Positions 43,732 to 53,537 are shown, numbered from the stretch's first letter. The stretch: DNA of 64,000 bases from Magnetococcales bacterium (GCA_015231755.1 JADGAZ010000011.1:1-64000); one strand, 5' to 3'. The notes: generated by a model not told the origin, from the sequence alone. Numbers and translations: made by a program.

Positions 43732-44730
43732 ATGAACCTGCCCGGTCCCGACACCCCACCCATCCGTTCCATCCGCATCCCCGACGACCTTGACGGGGAA
43801 CGGCTCGACAAGGCTTTGGCCACCGCCGACCCGACCTTGAGCCGTTCCGCGCTTCAGCGACTGCTCAAGACTGGCAGCGTCACCCGTGCGGACGGCCCCC
43901 CGCCCCGGCCCGACGACAAGGCCATGGCCGGGGAAATCTTTCTGCTGGCCATTCCCGCCCCCCGTCCCATCGAGGCCCGTCCCGAGGAAATCCCCCTGGA
44001 TGTGATCTTTGAAGATGATGACATCATCGTGATCAACAAGCCAGCGGGTCTGGCGGTTCACGCCGGAGCGGGCCGTCACGACGGGGTGCTGGTCAACGCC
44101 CTGCTGCACCACTGCGGCGGTCCGGAACGGGCCGGGGGACTGTCGGGGATCGGCGGAGCCATCCGCCCCGGCATCGTCCACCGTCTGGACATGGAGACCA
44201 GCGGCCTGCTGGTGGCGGCCAAAAATGACCACGCCCATCTCCATCTGGCGGAACAGTTCGCCAGCCATTCCGCCTTTCGGCGTTATCTGGCCCTGGCCCG
44301 GGGCAACCTGACCACCCCCCAAGGCTCCATCGACGCCCCCATTGGCCGCCATCCCAAAGACCGGAAAAAAATGGCGGTGGAACCCCGTCATGGTCGCCAC
44401 GCCGTCACCCACTGGCAACGGCTGGAGTCTTTGACCGGTTTCACTCTGGTGGCCTGTCGTCTGGAAACCGGTCGCACCCATCAGATTCGGGTCCACATGG
44501 CCCATATCGGTCATCCACTGCTGGGGGATCCCCTCTATGCCCGCCCCTTTCACCCCCCCCAGGAGTGGCCCGAAGAACGCCGGGAAATCGTGTTGTCCTT
44601 TCGTCGTCAGGCGCTCCACGCCCGACAACTGACCATCACCCATCCCACCACCTTGAAGGAGATGTCGTTCACCGCCGAACCCCCGGAAGATTTCAACCGG
44701 CTCCTCGTGTCCCTGCGCGTTCCCCGATGA
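43732..44730 (+). CDS. RluA-family 23S rRNA pseudouridine synthase (RluD-like)
   Basis: A protein of 332 aa. An N-terminal S4-type RNA-binding domain (about residues 14-75, DGERLDKALA, SRSALQRLLKTGSV) is followed by the RluA catalytic core with INKPAGLAVH (101-110), the catalytic D153 in VHRLDMETSGLL and the ETGRTHQIRVHMAHIGHPLLGDPLY signature. It isomerises uridine in rRNA; RluD (helix 69 of 23S rRNA) is the best guess, RluC the alternative. GGAG precedes ATG 43732. Confidence 0.92.
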   Translation: MNLPGPDTPPIRSIRIPDDLDGERLDKALATADPTLSRSALQRLLKTGSVTRADGPPPRPDDKAMAGEIFLLAIPAPRPIEARPEEIPLDVIFEDDDIIVINKPAGLAVHAGAGRHDGVLVNALLHHCGGPERAGGLSGIGGAIRPGIVHRLDMETSGLLVAAKNDHAHLHLAEQFASHSAFRRYLALARGNLTTPQGSIDAPIGRHPKDRKKMAVEPRHGRHAVTHWQRLESLTGFTLVACRLETGRTHQIRVHMAHIGHPLLGDPLYARPFHPPQEWPEERREIVLSFRRQALHARQLTITHPTTLKEMSFTAEPPEDFNRLLVSLRVPR

Positions 44731-44773
44731 AAAATCAATTGGCTTTGACGTCGGATTATTATATAAAAAATGG

Positions 44774-47224
44774 ATGAACACACATTCCTTTCCCCTCTGG
44801 TCCGGCTCCCTTTCGTCTTCCGATCACCCCTCGGGAACCGCCGTCTTTCACCAGGTCTCCTCCCATCTGGAAGAGGGATTGTACATTCTGGACCGGGAGG
44901 GTCGAATCATTTTTTTCAATGAAATCGCCGAAAAATTGCTGGGCTGGAAACAATACGAACTGCTCGGCAAAAATCCCCACGATCGGCTCCATTTCCAGAA
45001 CGCCTCCGGCGAGCATGTCCCCACGGAGCAATGTCCGATTTTGCAATGTGTGCAGCGGGGGGAGAGCTTTCACGCCGACGAGGATGTCTTCACCCATCGA
45101 GATGGCCATCTCATCCCGGTTTCGGTGACCGCCGCCCCCTTGCGGGAACAGGGTCGCATTGTCGGCAGTTTCGCCCTTTTCAAGGATCTGAATCTGCGCA
45201 AGCAGTGGGAACGGGAAATCAAACAGGCCCGGGACATCGCCCTGGAGACCGCACGCCTCAAATCGGAATTCCTGGCTAATATGAGCCACGAAATCCGCAC
45301 CCCGATCAACGGGGTGATCGGCATGACCGATCTGCTCCTCGACACCAAACTCAACAAGGATCAAAAAGAGTTGGCCACCACCTTGCGGGAGTCGGCCCAG
45401 GCGTTGTTGACCATCATCAACGACATCCTGGACTTCTCCAGCCTGGAAGCAGGCCGAATGGAAACCTCTGCCACCCCTTTCAGCCCCATCAAGGTGGTAG
45501 AAGAGGTCTCCGAACTGCTTTCGTCCCATGCCCAAAGGAAAAACATCGAACTGCTCACCGATGTCAGTCCCAAACTGCCCAATCTGTTGCTGGGGGATCC
45601 CGCCCGGCTGCGACAAATTCTCCTGAATCTGGTGGGCAACGCGGTCAAGTTCACCCGCAAGGGACAGGTGGTCATCCAGGCCCGCTTGACAGAAAAAAGC
45701 AAATCCCCGCTCATGGTACGCTTCACCGTCGCCGATACCGGCATCGGCATTCCCAAGACCGCCTGGCATCGGTTGTTCCAGCCTTTCGCCCAGGTGGACG
45801 GCTCTTCGACCCGGGCCTTCGGAGGCATGGGATTGGGACTGTCCATCGCCAACCGTCTGGTGGAGTTGATGGGCGGCGAAATGGGCATGACCAGCCGTCG
45901 GGGCAAAGGTTCCACCTTCTGGTTCACGGTCCCGTTTCCCCTCCACGCGGAAAACGGCAACGATCCCCACCCGACCCAACACACCACCCATCTCAAAGGT
46001 CTCAAGGCCCTGGTGGTGGATCCCCGTCAGACCAGTCAGACCATTCTGCTCAACCATCTGCTCAACTGGAACATGAAAGGGGCCGCCGTGGAAAGCCCGG
46101 AGGAGGCATTGGCCTATCTCCGCCACGAAGCCAAGGCCGGGGCGCCCTGCGATCTGCTGCTGCTGGCCGCCTCCCCCATTCCTTTGGAGCAGTGTCTGGA
46201 ACTGGGCCGGACCATCACCGAGGATCGCTCCATCCCCCCGGTGGGACTGATCCTGATCACCGGCATCCACGAAAACCGCTGGTTCGACGAAGCCCGCAAA
46301 GTCGGTTTCGTGGCCCATCTCACCCGCCCCTTGCACCGTCATCAACTGCTGGACCGGCTGCTTTCCCTGGTGAATCCGGAACCGCTGTCCGACGCGGATC
46401 CCACACCTCCGGACAAAACCCCACCGGTGGATCAACCCCCTTCCGCCCACAACCGGACCGAGGAACTGGGGGAACGGATGATTCTGCTGGCGGAAGACAA
46501 CGCGGTCAATCAGAAGGTGGCCCAGATGCAAATCCATCGTCTGGGGTTCACGGTGCATACCGTGGCCAATGGCAAGGATGCGATCCAGGCGTTGCAATCC
46601 GGTTCGTATGCCATGATCCTGATGGATTGTCACATGCCGATCCTGGACGGATTGCAAGCCACCCGCGCCATCCGCCAGATGGAAACCCTGGAAAACCGTC
46701 CGCGGATTCCCATCATCGCCCTCACCGCCAACACCCTGCCCGGCGATCAGCAACGCTGTCTGGATCACGGCATGGACGACACCATCACCAAGCCGATCCG
46801 CATCGAGGATCTGGCCGCCCGTCTGGACCAGTGGCTGCCCAACCGCCCGGCCCCGACGGCCTCACCCCCTCCGGATACCAACGAGGCCCTGGCCCTGCCC
46901 CCCATCTCCCTGGATCTGCTGAGAAGCCATTTCGGTCGCGATCCCAAGGTGATTCTGGAATTCATCGAGGCCTTTCTCTCGTCGGCTTCGGTGATCATTG
47001 CAAAATTGAAGAAAAATCTTAAGATCAAGGACACCGCATCCCTGGATGAGAACGCCCACGAACTCCGGGGAGCCAGCGCCAACATGGGAGCCCATCTCAT
47101 GTCCCGGCTCTGCATTCAATTGCAAGACGCGGCCAAAAACAACGACCCCGGCGAATGCCGTTTGCTGATCGATCGGATACAAAAGGAATTCCGCCGATGC
47201 GAGAATTATATCAAGAAGATCTGA
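44774..47224 (+). CDS. Cytoplasmic hybrid histidine kinase (PAS-HisKA-pseudoreceiver-REC-HPt)
   Basis: A protein of 816 aa without membrane helices. A PAS domain (about residues 25-150, EGLYILDREGRIIFFNEIAEKLLG) leads to HisKA with H172 in MSHEIRTPINGVIGM, HATPase, a degenerate receiver (about 410-525, no acceptor Asp in the LLLLAAS strand), a normal receiver with acceptor D618 in ILMDCHMPILDG, and HPt with H762 in NAHELRGASANMG. It is the first gene of a likely three-gene unit: its last 28 bases overlap the next gene. Confidence 0.92.
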   Translation: MNTHSFPLWSGSLSSSDHPSGTAVFHQVSSHLEEGLYILDREGRIIFFNEIAEKLLGWKQYELLGKNPHDRLHFQNASGEHVPTEQCPILQCVQRGESFHADEDVFTHRDGHLIPVSVTAAPLREQGRIVGSFALFKDLNLRKQWEREIKQARDIALETARLKSEFLANMSHEIRTPINGVIGMTDLLLDTKLNKDQKELATTLRESAQALLTIINDILDFSSLEAGRMETSATPFSPIKVVEEVSELLSSHAQRKNIELLTDVSPKLPNLLLGDPARLRQILLNLVGNAVKFTRKGQVVIQARLTEKSKSPLMVRFTVADTGIGIPKTAWHRLFQPFAQVDGSSTRAFGGMGLGLSIANRLVELMGGEMGMTSRRGKGSTFWFTVPFPLHAENGNDPHPTQHTTHLKGLKALVVDPRQTSQTILLNHLLNWNMKGAAVESPEEALAYLRHEAKAGAPCDLLLLAASPIPLEQCLELGRTITEDRSIPPVGLILITGIHENRWFDEARKVGFVAHLTRPLHRHQLLDRLLSLVNPEPLSDADPTPPDKTPPVDQPPSAHNRTEELGERMILLAEDNAVNQKVAQMQIHRLGFTVHTVANGKDAIQALQSGSYAMILMDCHMPILDGLQATRAIRQMETLENRPRIPIIALTANTLPGDQQRCLDHGMDDTITKPIRIEDLAARLDQWLPNRPAPTASPPPDTNEALALPPISLDLLRSHFGRDPKVILEFIEAFLSSASVIIAKLKKNLKIKDTASLDENAHELRGASANMGAHLMSRLCIQLQDAAKNNDPGECRLLIDRIQKEFRRCENYIKKI

Positions 47225-47607
47225 CCCCTCCCCTGCCCGCTTCCGGTCGTCGGCACCGTTGGCTGGCCCTGGCCAGCCAACACCCGCCGGAATGGCTCGC
47301 CGCCTTTCTGGAATCCCCCTCGGCCCGCTGGGTGGTGGTGACCGAAGACGGCCCCGCGGAAGATCGACAACGGTATGTCGCCTATCTGGAGGAGGCCGCC
47401 GATCTGCCCTACTGGGCCTTCGCCCTGGCCAAGGGATATCTGGACGACGTGGGAGAGTGGCCACTATTCGGCCTGCCCGTCGAAGAGGCCTTGAACGCCC
47501 TGGACGATCACGCCGACCCGATCCGCGGCGTCCGGGAGATCCTGGCCGGCATCCAACCGGTCTGGCCCGATTTCAAGGTGATCCACGTGGGCGAAGAGTC
47601 CCGATGA
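47197..47607 (+). CDS. Conserved-looking small protein next to an Hsp70-fold ATPase
   Basis: A protein of 136 aa, soluble. It starts within the end of the kinase gene (28-base overlap) with AAGGAA before the ATG at 47197. It has many Trp and aromatic residues (HPPEWLAAFL, LPYWAFALAKGYLDDVGEWP, PVWPDFKVIHVG) and an acidic composition. No known family is recognised. It lies 69 bases before the 961-aa ATPase gene and is probably its partner; function unknown. Confidence 0.6.
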   Translation: MRELYQEDLTPPLPASGRRHRWLALASQHPPEWLAAFLESPSARWVVVTEDGPAEDRQRYVAYLEEAADLPYWAFALAKGYLDDVGEWPLFGLPVEEALNALDDHADPIRGVREILAGIQPVWPDFKVIHVGEESR

Positions 47608-47676
47608 CCCCATTTCAACCCCCCGGCCATCCCAGGTCGCATCCGAATCCGTCACGTCGCGCCACTGGAGTTCCCC

Positions 47677-50562
47677 ATGAAGGTTTATAACATCCGACTG
47701 CGTGAAAACCGCCTTGTGCCGCGTTTGCCTTCCGAGGTGGACCCACACGCCCGCAAAAAACTGCGGGATCTGCGCGAGGAGATCCTCTCCTTGTTGACCC
47801 GGCAACGGTTCATCTCCTTCATCAAGCAGCCGAAGCTCCACTTTGACAACCAGCTCAACTGCCTGTGGCTGTTGCACGAGTTCAACTCCACCCCGGAACA
47901 GATGTTCCAGCATGTGGCCCGGTTGCAAATTTACGCCTTCCGCCACTGGGAAATCCCCTCCATGGAGGAGTTGCGCTCCATCGCCCGGGAGGATCTGTTC
48001 CGCAATCACGAAAAATTCCGGGGCGCCACCATTCTGTCCCGGGATCCGGCCACCAGCGGACCGGGCTATCGCACCATCACCTTCGGCGGCGCGGTCGGTG
48101 AAACCGAAGCCACGGACGCCTTGCAGATGGTGCTGCCCATCCACCGGGTGGCGCAACGGGACGTGTTCGCGTTCATTTTGAACCATGGACTGATCCCCCG
48201 GGATGTCACCGGCGTCGGGGACAAGATGCACGAGCTTTATTTGCTCACCAAGGAGCTGAACGAAAAAAACCGCAACACCACCGAACCCACCCTGCCCTCC
48301 CTCAAGGCCTTGCAAAACCGTCTGATGGAAGGGGACTGGATCCGCGCCCGTCTGCCCATTTTAGAACCATCCTATCTGACGGACATGGAAAAAGGGTTGT
48401 GGGAGCTGTATCAACCGGTGCCCCCCACCGGCAAAGGGTGGATCGAAATGACCCTGGATCCCCCCTGGGAGGCGCGCAACCCGGAACTCGACGTGCGCAA
48501 AGGGGTGATCGCCATCGATTTCGGCACCAGTTCCACGGTGGTGGCCTGCCGGGAAAACGGCAAGACCACTCTGCTGCGGGTCGGCATGCCGGATTTCTTC
48601 CGCAAGCCCGCTCCGGCGGACTATCAAAACCCCACGGTGCTGGAGTTCATCCATCTGCCCCGTCTGCTGGCCGCCTGGACCGGCGAGGCCCATCAGCCCT
48701 TGACCCGCTGGGACGACTTCCACTTTTCCCACGAAGCCTTGAAAAACTTCCGGGAAAATGAGGCCAATCAACGGATCGTGGCCAGCATGCTCACCAACAT
48801 CAAACAATGGCCCCTCTCTCCGCCGGAGACCCGTTCCCGCCGCATCACCGATCAAAACACCGGACTGGAGCTGGAAATCCATGCCACGGACGCCCCCATG
48901 CCGGTACGGGGCCAACCCATCGCGGTCTCCAGGGAAGATCCCTTCGATCCCATCGAGCTGTACGCCTACTATCTGGGATTGTTCATCAATCACCGCTCCA
49001 ACGGACTTTTCCTGGAGTATTACATGACCTTTCCGGTCACCTATCCCCGCGAGATCAAACGCACCATCCTCACCGCCTTCTCCCGCGGGCTGATGCGCAG
49101 CCTGCCGGAATCCCTGATGGCCAGCCCGATGATGGAGCGGTTCCAGATGCGGGAGGAGGCCTCGGAACCGGCAGCCTACGCGGCCTGCGCCCTGGAGGAG
49201 CTCGACATCGTTCCGACCCTGCACGGCACCGCCTACGCGGTCTTCGACTTCGGCGGCGGCAGCACGGATTTCGATTTCGGACTGTACCGCATGCCCACCC
49301 CCGAAGAGACCGAACAGGGATACGAACGGGTGATCGAGCGGTTCGGGGCCAGCGGCGACATGTATCTGGGTGGTGAGAATCTGGTGGCCAATCTGGCCTA
49401 CATCGCCTTCAAACAAAACCTGGAAAGCTGCCGGGAACATCAACTGCCCTTCTCCATCCCCCCGGAAGCGGAAAAATTCCCGGGACACGAGCTGTTCCTG
49501 GACAACTCCCACGTGGCCCAAACCAATACCGCGCTGCTCACCGCCAAAGTGCGGCAGATGTGGGAAAATTTCCGCTGGGATCTGGAAGATCCCCACCAGT
49601 CGGATCCCAACCATAAAAAAAGCTCCCGTCGCCAATCCGACCGCATCGCCGACGCCTTGAGCCAATTCCTGGTGGACGAAAATTTCGCCCTCGCCCCCGG
49701 AACCCTGACCCTCGCCCCCCCGGATAACGTACTGGAAGTACAAATCGAATTTCTCAACCGGGCCAGAGAGAAGGTGCCGGTCCTGTTCCGCATCGACCGG
49801 GACCAGATCAATCATTTCCTGGTCAAACGGGTGGGCAAAGGGATTCACCGCTTTTTCATCGCCATGAAACGGGCCTTTGAAAACCGCAACCTCGCCCCCC
49901 GGGAGGTCCACATCCTGCAAGCCGGCAACGCCAGTCGCGCCCTGCTGGTGCAGGCGCTGTTCGCGGCCATGCTGCAAAACAAGATGTTCAAATGGTGCCC
50001 TCCCCCGGAAGGCATCGCCAAAAACACCGCCCTGGAAGAGATCCAACGGGCGGTGGCCTTTCCCCATTTCGTGGTGCATCGTCCCCCGGTGGGGGATCCG
50101 GACAACCCCTATTGCCCCACGGCCAAAACCGGGGTGGCCATCGGTCTGCTGAAACTGATCCCGGGCGAAACCCTGCTAGCCCTCAACGCCACCCCGTCGT
50201 GCGAAAGCGGCGAAGCGCCCTTCCGCATTTTTGTCGGTCGTCTCAATTCCGGTTACTTCCAGCCGATTTTGCACCAGAACGGTCCCTATCGGGAATGGCA
50301 GGAACTGGGGGTGCCGACCCGTGGAGCCTTTGTGCTGTTGTACTCCAGTTCGCCCCAGGCGGGCATGGGCAATCTGCCCCGCGGCTCCCAGGAACTCGAA
50401 GAAAAGAATGTCACCTTCGGCCCTGGCCATCTCAAGGAAAAACGGCTCTTCATCCAGGCCATCGGTCCCACGGAGGTGGAACTGTGTCTGGCCGACTCTC
50501 TGGAGCAGATCCTGCAACGTCCCGAAGAGGTCTTGAACCAGATGCGACTCGCGCTGCAATGA
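47677..50562 (+). CDS. Hsp70/actin-fold ATPase-like protein of unknown role
   Basis: A protein of 961 aa. The first about 275 residues form an unfamiliar helical domain. Then the ASKHA nucleotide site is visible: phosphate-1 loop AIDFGTSSTVVACRENG with D281, phosphate-2 loop VFDFGGGSTDFDFGL with D524, and the adenosine motif QAGNASRALLVQALF around residues 746-760. Between them are large insertions, and about 200 C-terminal residues follow. It is longer than DnaK (about 640) and lacks the DnaK substrate domain. No signal peptide, so cytoplasmic. GGAG precedes ATG 47677. It closes the kinase-small protein-ATPase unit. Confidence 0.8.
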   Translation: MKVYNIRLRENRLVPRLPSEVDPHARKKLRDLREEILSLLTRQRFISFIKQPKLHFDNQLNCLWLLHEFNSTPEQMFQHVARLQIYAFRHWEIPSMEELRSIAREDLFRNHEKFRGATILSRDPATSGPGYRTITFGGAVGETEATDALQMVLPIHRVAQRDVFAFILNHGLIPRDVTGVGDKMHELYLLTKELNEKNRNTTEPTLPSLKALQNRLMEGDWIRARLPILEPSYLTDMEKGLWELYQPVPPTGKGWIEMTLDPPWEARNPELDVRKGVIAIDFGTSSTVVACRENGKTTLLRVGMPDFFRKPAPADYQNPTVLEFIHLPRLLAAWTGEAHQPLTRWDDFHFSHEALKNFRENEANQRIVASMLTNIKQWPLSPPETRSRRITDQNTGLELEIHATDAPMPVRGQPIAVSREDPFDPIELYAYYLGLFINHRSNGLFLEYYMTFPVTYPREIKRTILTAFSRGLMRSLPESLMASPMMERFQMREEASEPAAYAACALEELDIVPTLHGTAYAVFDFGGGSTDFDFGLYRMPTPEETEQGYERVIERFGASGDMYLGGENLVANLAYIAFKQNLESCREHQLPFSIPPEAEKFPGHELFLDNSHVAQTNTALLTAKVRQMWENFRWDLEDPHQSDPNHKKSSRRQSDRIADALSQFLVDENFALAPGTLTLAPPDNVLEVQIEFLNRAREKVPVLFRIDRDQINHFLVKRVGKGIHRFFIAMKRAFENRNLAPREVHILQAGNASRALLVQALFAAMLQNKMFKWCPPPEGIAKNTALEEIQRAVAFPHFVVHRPPVGDPDNPYCPTAKTGVAIGLLKLIPGETLLALNATPSCESGEAPFRIFVGRLNSGYFQPILHQNGPYREWQELGVPTRGAFVLLYSSSPQAGMGNLPRGSQELEEKNVTFGPGHLKEKRLFIQAIGPTEVELCLADSLEQILQRPEEVLNQMRLALQ

Positions 50563-50585
50563 GGTAACGGTGGGGACAAAAAAAA

Positions 50586-50626
50586 CCGGAAAGGCCGGCT
50601 TCCAACTTGGAAACCGGCCTTTCCGG
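50586..50626 (-). terminator. Intrinsic terminator (minus), probably bidirectional
   Basis: A perfect 13-bp inverted repeat (50586-50598 and 50614-50626, arm CCGGAAAGGCCGG), loop of 15. Read on minus it is followed by T8, a textbook rho-independent terminator for the 53-codon gene at 50725; it may also end the plus-strand ATPase transcript 24 bases away. Confidence 0.85.
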
Positions 50627-50724
50627 GGGTGTCATCAGGCAGGAAAAAAGCAATCAACAGCCTTGCGGCGGCGCGATCAGGAGCCAATCGCCCGAGAAAA
50701 TACCACCCTTGCAACCTGTGGTGG

Positions 50725-50886
50725 TTAAGGAACCGATCCTGTCGGGGCGACGGGTGGGCTCGGCTTCTGGTCGTCTTCCTCCGACTCCAGATCCTTGTAA
50801 AGCTCCCGCAAATCCTGACGATTGACGCGCAAAACCCAAACGAACAACACCACAAACAGTCCGATGACAATCAGCACTCCGATCAT
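50725..50886 (-). CDS. Small single-pass membrane protein (53 aa)
   Basis: A 53-aa frame: one membrane helix (IGVLIVIGLFVVLFVWVLRV) followed by an acidic cytoplasmic-type tail (NRQDLRELYKDLESEEDDQ) and Pro-rich end. ATG 50886 is used, although the frame opens at 50943. The strong terminator at 50586-50626 directly downstream on the same strand supports that it is expressed. Similar short proteins are common in proteobacteria and uncharacterised. Confidence 0.6.
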   Translation of the reverse strand: MIGVLIVIGLFVVLFVWVLRVNRQDLRELYKDLESEEDDQKPSPPVAPTGSVP

Positions 50887-51169
50887 GGGATGGACTCTTT
50901 TCAATGGGGTGACGAAACCGGTTGATTCCGTTGTCAGGCCCATTCACAGTGACACTGCCCAGCATACTCTGTCAAGAAAATCGTGGGGGAAAACAGGGCA
51001 ATCGCATTTCAGAATTGAGTGAGTAGGGTAGCAAGGCGTCGCTTTATTTTCTTTTGAATTTGGATTATCGTTCAAAAAGGTCTTTCCCTGCAATCCTTCA
51101 CACTCCCCTGACAATAAAATTGGTTTATGGAAATGGCATGAGAAAACCCATTGCAGGAGTCAGATTGAG

Positions 51170-52549
51170 ATGCTGATCGAGTTCACCGTCAAGAATTATC
51201 GCTCCATCCATGAGCCGATCGTGCTGAATCTGTCGCCTGCACCAAATATCCGCCGCTTGCCGGAAAATTGTTTTGGCACCCAATTGTCAAGCCAACCGCG
51301 CCGTTTGCTGCGTTCCTCGGTGGTCTATGGACCGAATGCCTCCGGGAAAACCAATCTAGTCCGGGCGACTCATTTCATGAGACATCTAGTCCTGAATTCA
51401 AATCGCAAATCGGTGGATAATCCCATTTTCCAGGATCCCTTTCTGTTGCATCCCGAGACGCGACAGGCTCCGGCCACTTTTCAGATGATTTTTATTGCCA
51501 ATGGCGCACGCTATCAATACGGGTTTGAGGTGGACCGGAAAAGGGTGGTGGGTGAGTGGTTGTATCTGTTTTCGAAGCGCCCGGAAAGCGTGGTTTTCCG
51601 CAGGGAATATGACGCCGGACAGGACAGTTACTGGGTCGAAAGTGACCTTGGAACGGATATTCGGGATGCCGTGCAATCGCTTCCGGAAGATTGGTTGGCC
51701 TTGACACAACTGGGGCAAAAAAAACCGGTTTTGCATGGCGCGTTGAAAAATGTGTACGCTTGGTTTCAAAAGCAATTGCGTGTGATGGATCCTCAACAGA
51801 AAGTCATTTTTTCTGAAACTCTAGACTTTTGCGAAACAGCACAAGGACATGATTGGGTCTTGGGGTTTGTCAAGGCTGCTGATTTGGGCATCGATGATAT
51901 CGTACTCGAAGACGTTAAAGAAGTGCCCGATGAAATCTATCTTGAACTTGCGAATGATTTGATCAATCATGATGAGGGGGTTTCGGAAAGAGTAAAGAGC
52001 CAATTAAAGAATGCTGTAGAAAATAAGAACTTTGACATTCTCAATAAAGCTTTCAAGGTCGTTTCAAGAGGGTTGCGTTCCATTCGAACGATGCCGAATA
52101 CCGGAGAAGCGTTATCGTTCTCTAAAGACATGGAGTCACGAGGCACCAACCAGATGCTCGCTCTGGCTGGGAAATGGCGGGAGATTCTGGACAATGGGCA
52201 GGTCTGCTTCATGGATGAGATCGAGGACGGTTTGCACCCCAGGCTGGTGCGATTCTTGTTTGATTTGATCCACGATCCCGAACAAAACCCCAACAATGCC
52301 CAACTGATTGCGACCACCCACGATACCACGCTGCTGGATCATCGAATTTTGCGTCTGGATCAGATCTGGTTAATGAACAAAAAACGCGATCACTCTTCCC
52401 AGCTTTATGCGCTTTCGGATTTTGATATTCAGCTCAAAAAGCATGAGACGTTGCAGCAACTCTATCTGGATGGAATGTTCGGAGCCGTGCCCATGGTGCG
52501 CAAACGGCGATTGTCGGAAGATGTGGCCGGGAAGGAGAAAGGCGCATGA
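51170..52549 (+). CDS. RloA/AbiLi-like AAA ATPase
   Basis: A protein of 459 aa. MLIEFTVKNYRSI at the start is typical of OLD/RecF-type AAA ATPases. Walker A is GPNASGKT (54-61), the ABC-like region includes SFSKDMESRGTNQMLAL, Walker B is CFMDEIEDGLHPRLV, and the H switch is ATTHDTTLLD. Together with the RloB-type partner directly behind it, the pair matches the RloAB/AbiL phage-defence type. GC and codon use drop in this region compared with its neighbours, as in transferred genes. It starts 283 bases after the small gene on minus. Confidence 0.88.
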   Translation: MLIEFTVKNYRSIHEPIVLNLSPAPNIRRLPENCFGTQLSSQPRRLLRSSVVYGPNASGKTNLVRATHFMRHLVLNSNRKSVDNPIFQDPFLLHPETRQAPATFQMIFIANGARYQYGFEVDRKRVVGEWLYLFSKRPESVVFRREYDAGQDSYWVESDLGTDIRDAVQSLPEDWLALTQLGQKKPVLHGALKNVYAWFQKQLRVMDPQQKVIFSETLDFCETAQGHDWVLGFVKAADLGIDDIVLEDVKEVPDEIYLELANDLINHDEGVSERVKSQLKNAVENKNFDILNKAFKVVSRGLRSIRTMPNTGEALSFSKDMESRGTNQMLALAGKWREILDNGQVCFMDEIEDGLHPRLVRFLFDLIHDPEQNPNNAQLIATTHDTTLLDHRILRLDQIWLMNKKRDHSSQLYALSDFDIQLKKHETLQQLYLDGMFGAVPMVRKRRLSEDVAGKEKGA

Positions 52550-53163
52550 GAATCTCCACCCCCAAGACCACCCTCTCAGCAAGACGTTCAGGCGTACGCC
52601 CCAGACCCAAGAAAATGCTGATCGTTTGTGAGGACTCGAAAAGCGGTCTGTATTATCTGGAGGATCTGGTGGATGATTTGCAATTGTCCGCAATCACGGT
52701 CGTCAAGCCCAGTGAGCAGGGAACGGATCCTTTGAGCGTGGTGACATTTGCGAAGAGAAGCCTGAAACAGGGAAAATACAACGAGGTTTGCGCTGTTTTC
52801 GATGGTGATGGTATTTTGCGGGGTGGTCCGGAAAAGGCTCAGTTTGATGGAGCGATCACCAAGGCAGGAGCGGCACCTGCTATTGAAGTGTATGTTTCTG
52901 TTCCGTGTATTGAGTATTGGTTCTTATTGCATTATGGGTTCACAGATAAACCAGATCAAGACTGTGAGAGTATCTGTAACAGGCTTGGCGGTAAAATCAA
53001 TCAGGAATATTGCAAGTCAATCCATATCTATTCACTCTTTACTCCGGAAAGTCAGTCCCAAGCCATGAAGCATGCCAAGAAGATCCGCGGGCCGCAGAGA
53101 TTCACCTGCCCCTCGACCGAGATGGATTTGTTGATCGAAAAACTTCAAGCCTGGGTGATCTAA
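52546..53163 (+). CDS. RloB/AbiLii-like effector protein
   Basis: A protein of 205 aa of the RloB family. MLIVCEDSKSGLYYLEDL (E29) and VCAVFDGDG (D86, D88) provide the E...DxD pattern of a TOPRIM-like nuclease, and SVPCIEYWFLLHYGF is the typical RloB motif. It is expected to act as the nuclease effector triggered by the ATPase. ATG 52546 overlaps the ATPase stop by 4 bases, so the two are coupled. The direct evidence for defence is by family only. Confidence 0.82.
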   Translation: MRISTPKTTLSARRSGVRPRPKKMLIVCEDSKSGLYYLEDLVDDLQLSAITVVKPSEQGTDPLSVVTFAKRSLKQGKYNEVCAVFDGDGILRGGPEKAQFDGAITKAGAAPAIEVYVSVPCIEYWFLLHYGFTDKPDQDCESICNRLGGKINQEYCKSIHIYSLFTPESQSQAMKHAKKIRGPQRFTCPSTEMDLLIEKLQAWVI

Positions 53164-53537
53164 TGAACCATTGAAACCGTCATATTGTCCGTTAGCATTT
53201 GCTCTCTTCCGGTTCAGAATAATCAATACCCAGCGTCCCGGGCAGGCAGGCCTAATTTGAAATGCAATTGCCTGGGGGGAATAACCGGCGTGGATGAAAA
53301 CCGGTCCGGTCCAGCATTCGCCAATAGAATTATATAAGTAATTACAACAGACCGACCAAACAGCCCCACCCACGCAGCCAGGGCACGGCGAGACGGATCA
53401 CGTGTGGGATGACAGGGCGCTGAGCCAGAAAATCACCTCCTGGCGGCGGGACACGGCAGACGGCATGGTGCCCATCCCCTGACAAAGGCAGGCGGCATGG
53501 TACTTACCCCCCCTAACAAGCAAGGGGGGAGGATCGA
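53164..53537. other. Intergenic region after the defence cassette (374 bp)
   Basis: Convergent gap between the RloB-like gene and csrA. It contains a short direct repeat (GGCAGACGGCATGGT at about 53456 and GGCAGGCGGCATGGT at about 53488) and a short C7/G6 hairpin (53507-53530) that may end csrA transcription. No gene or RNA is seen. Confidence 0.4.
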
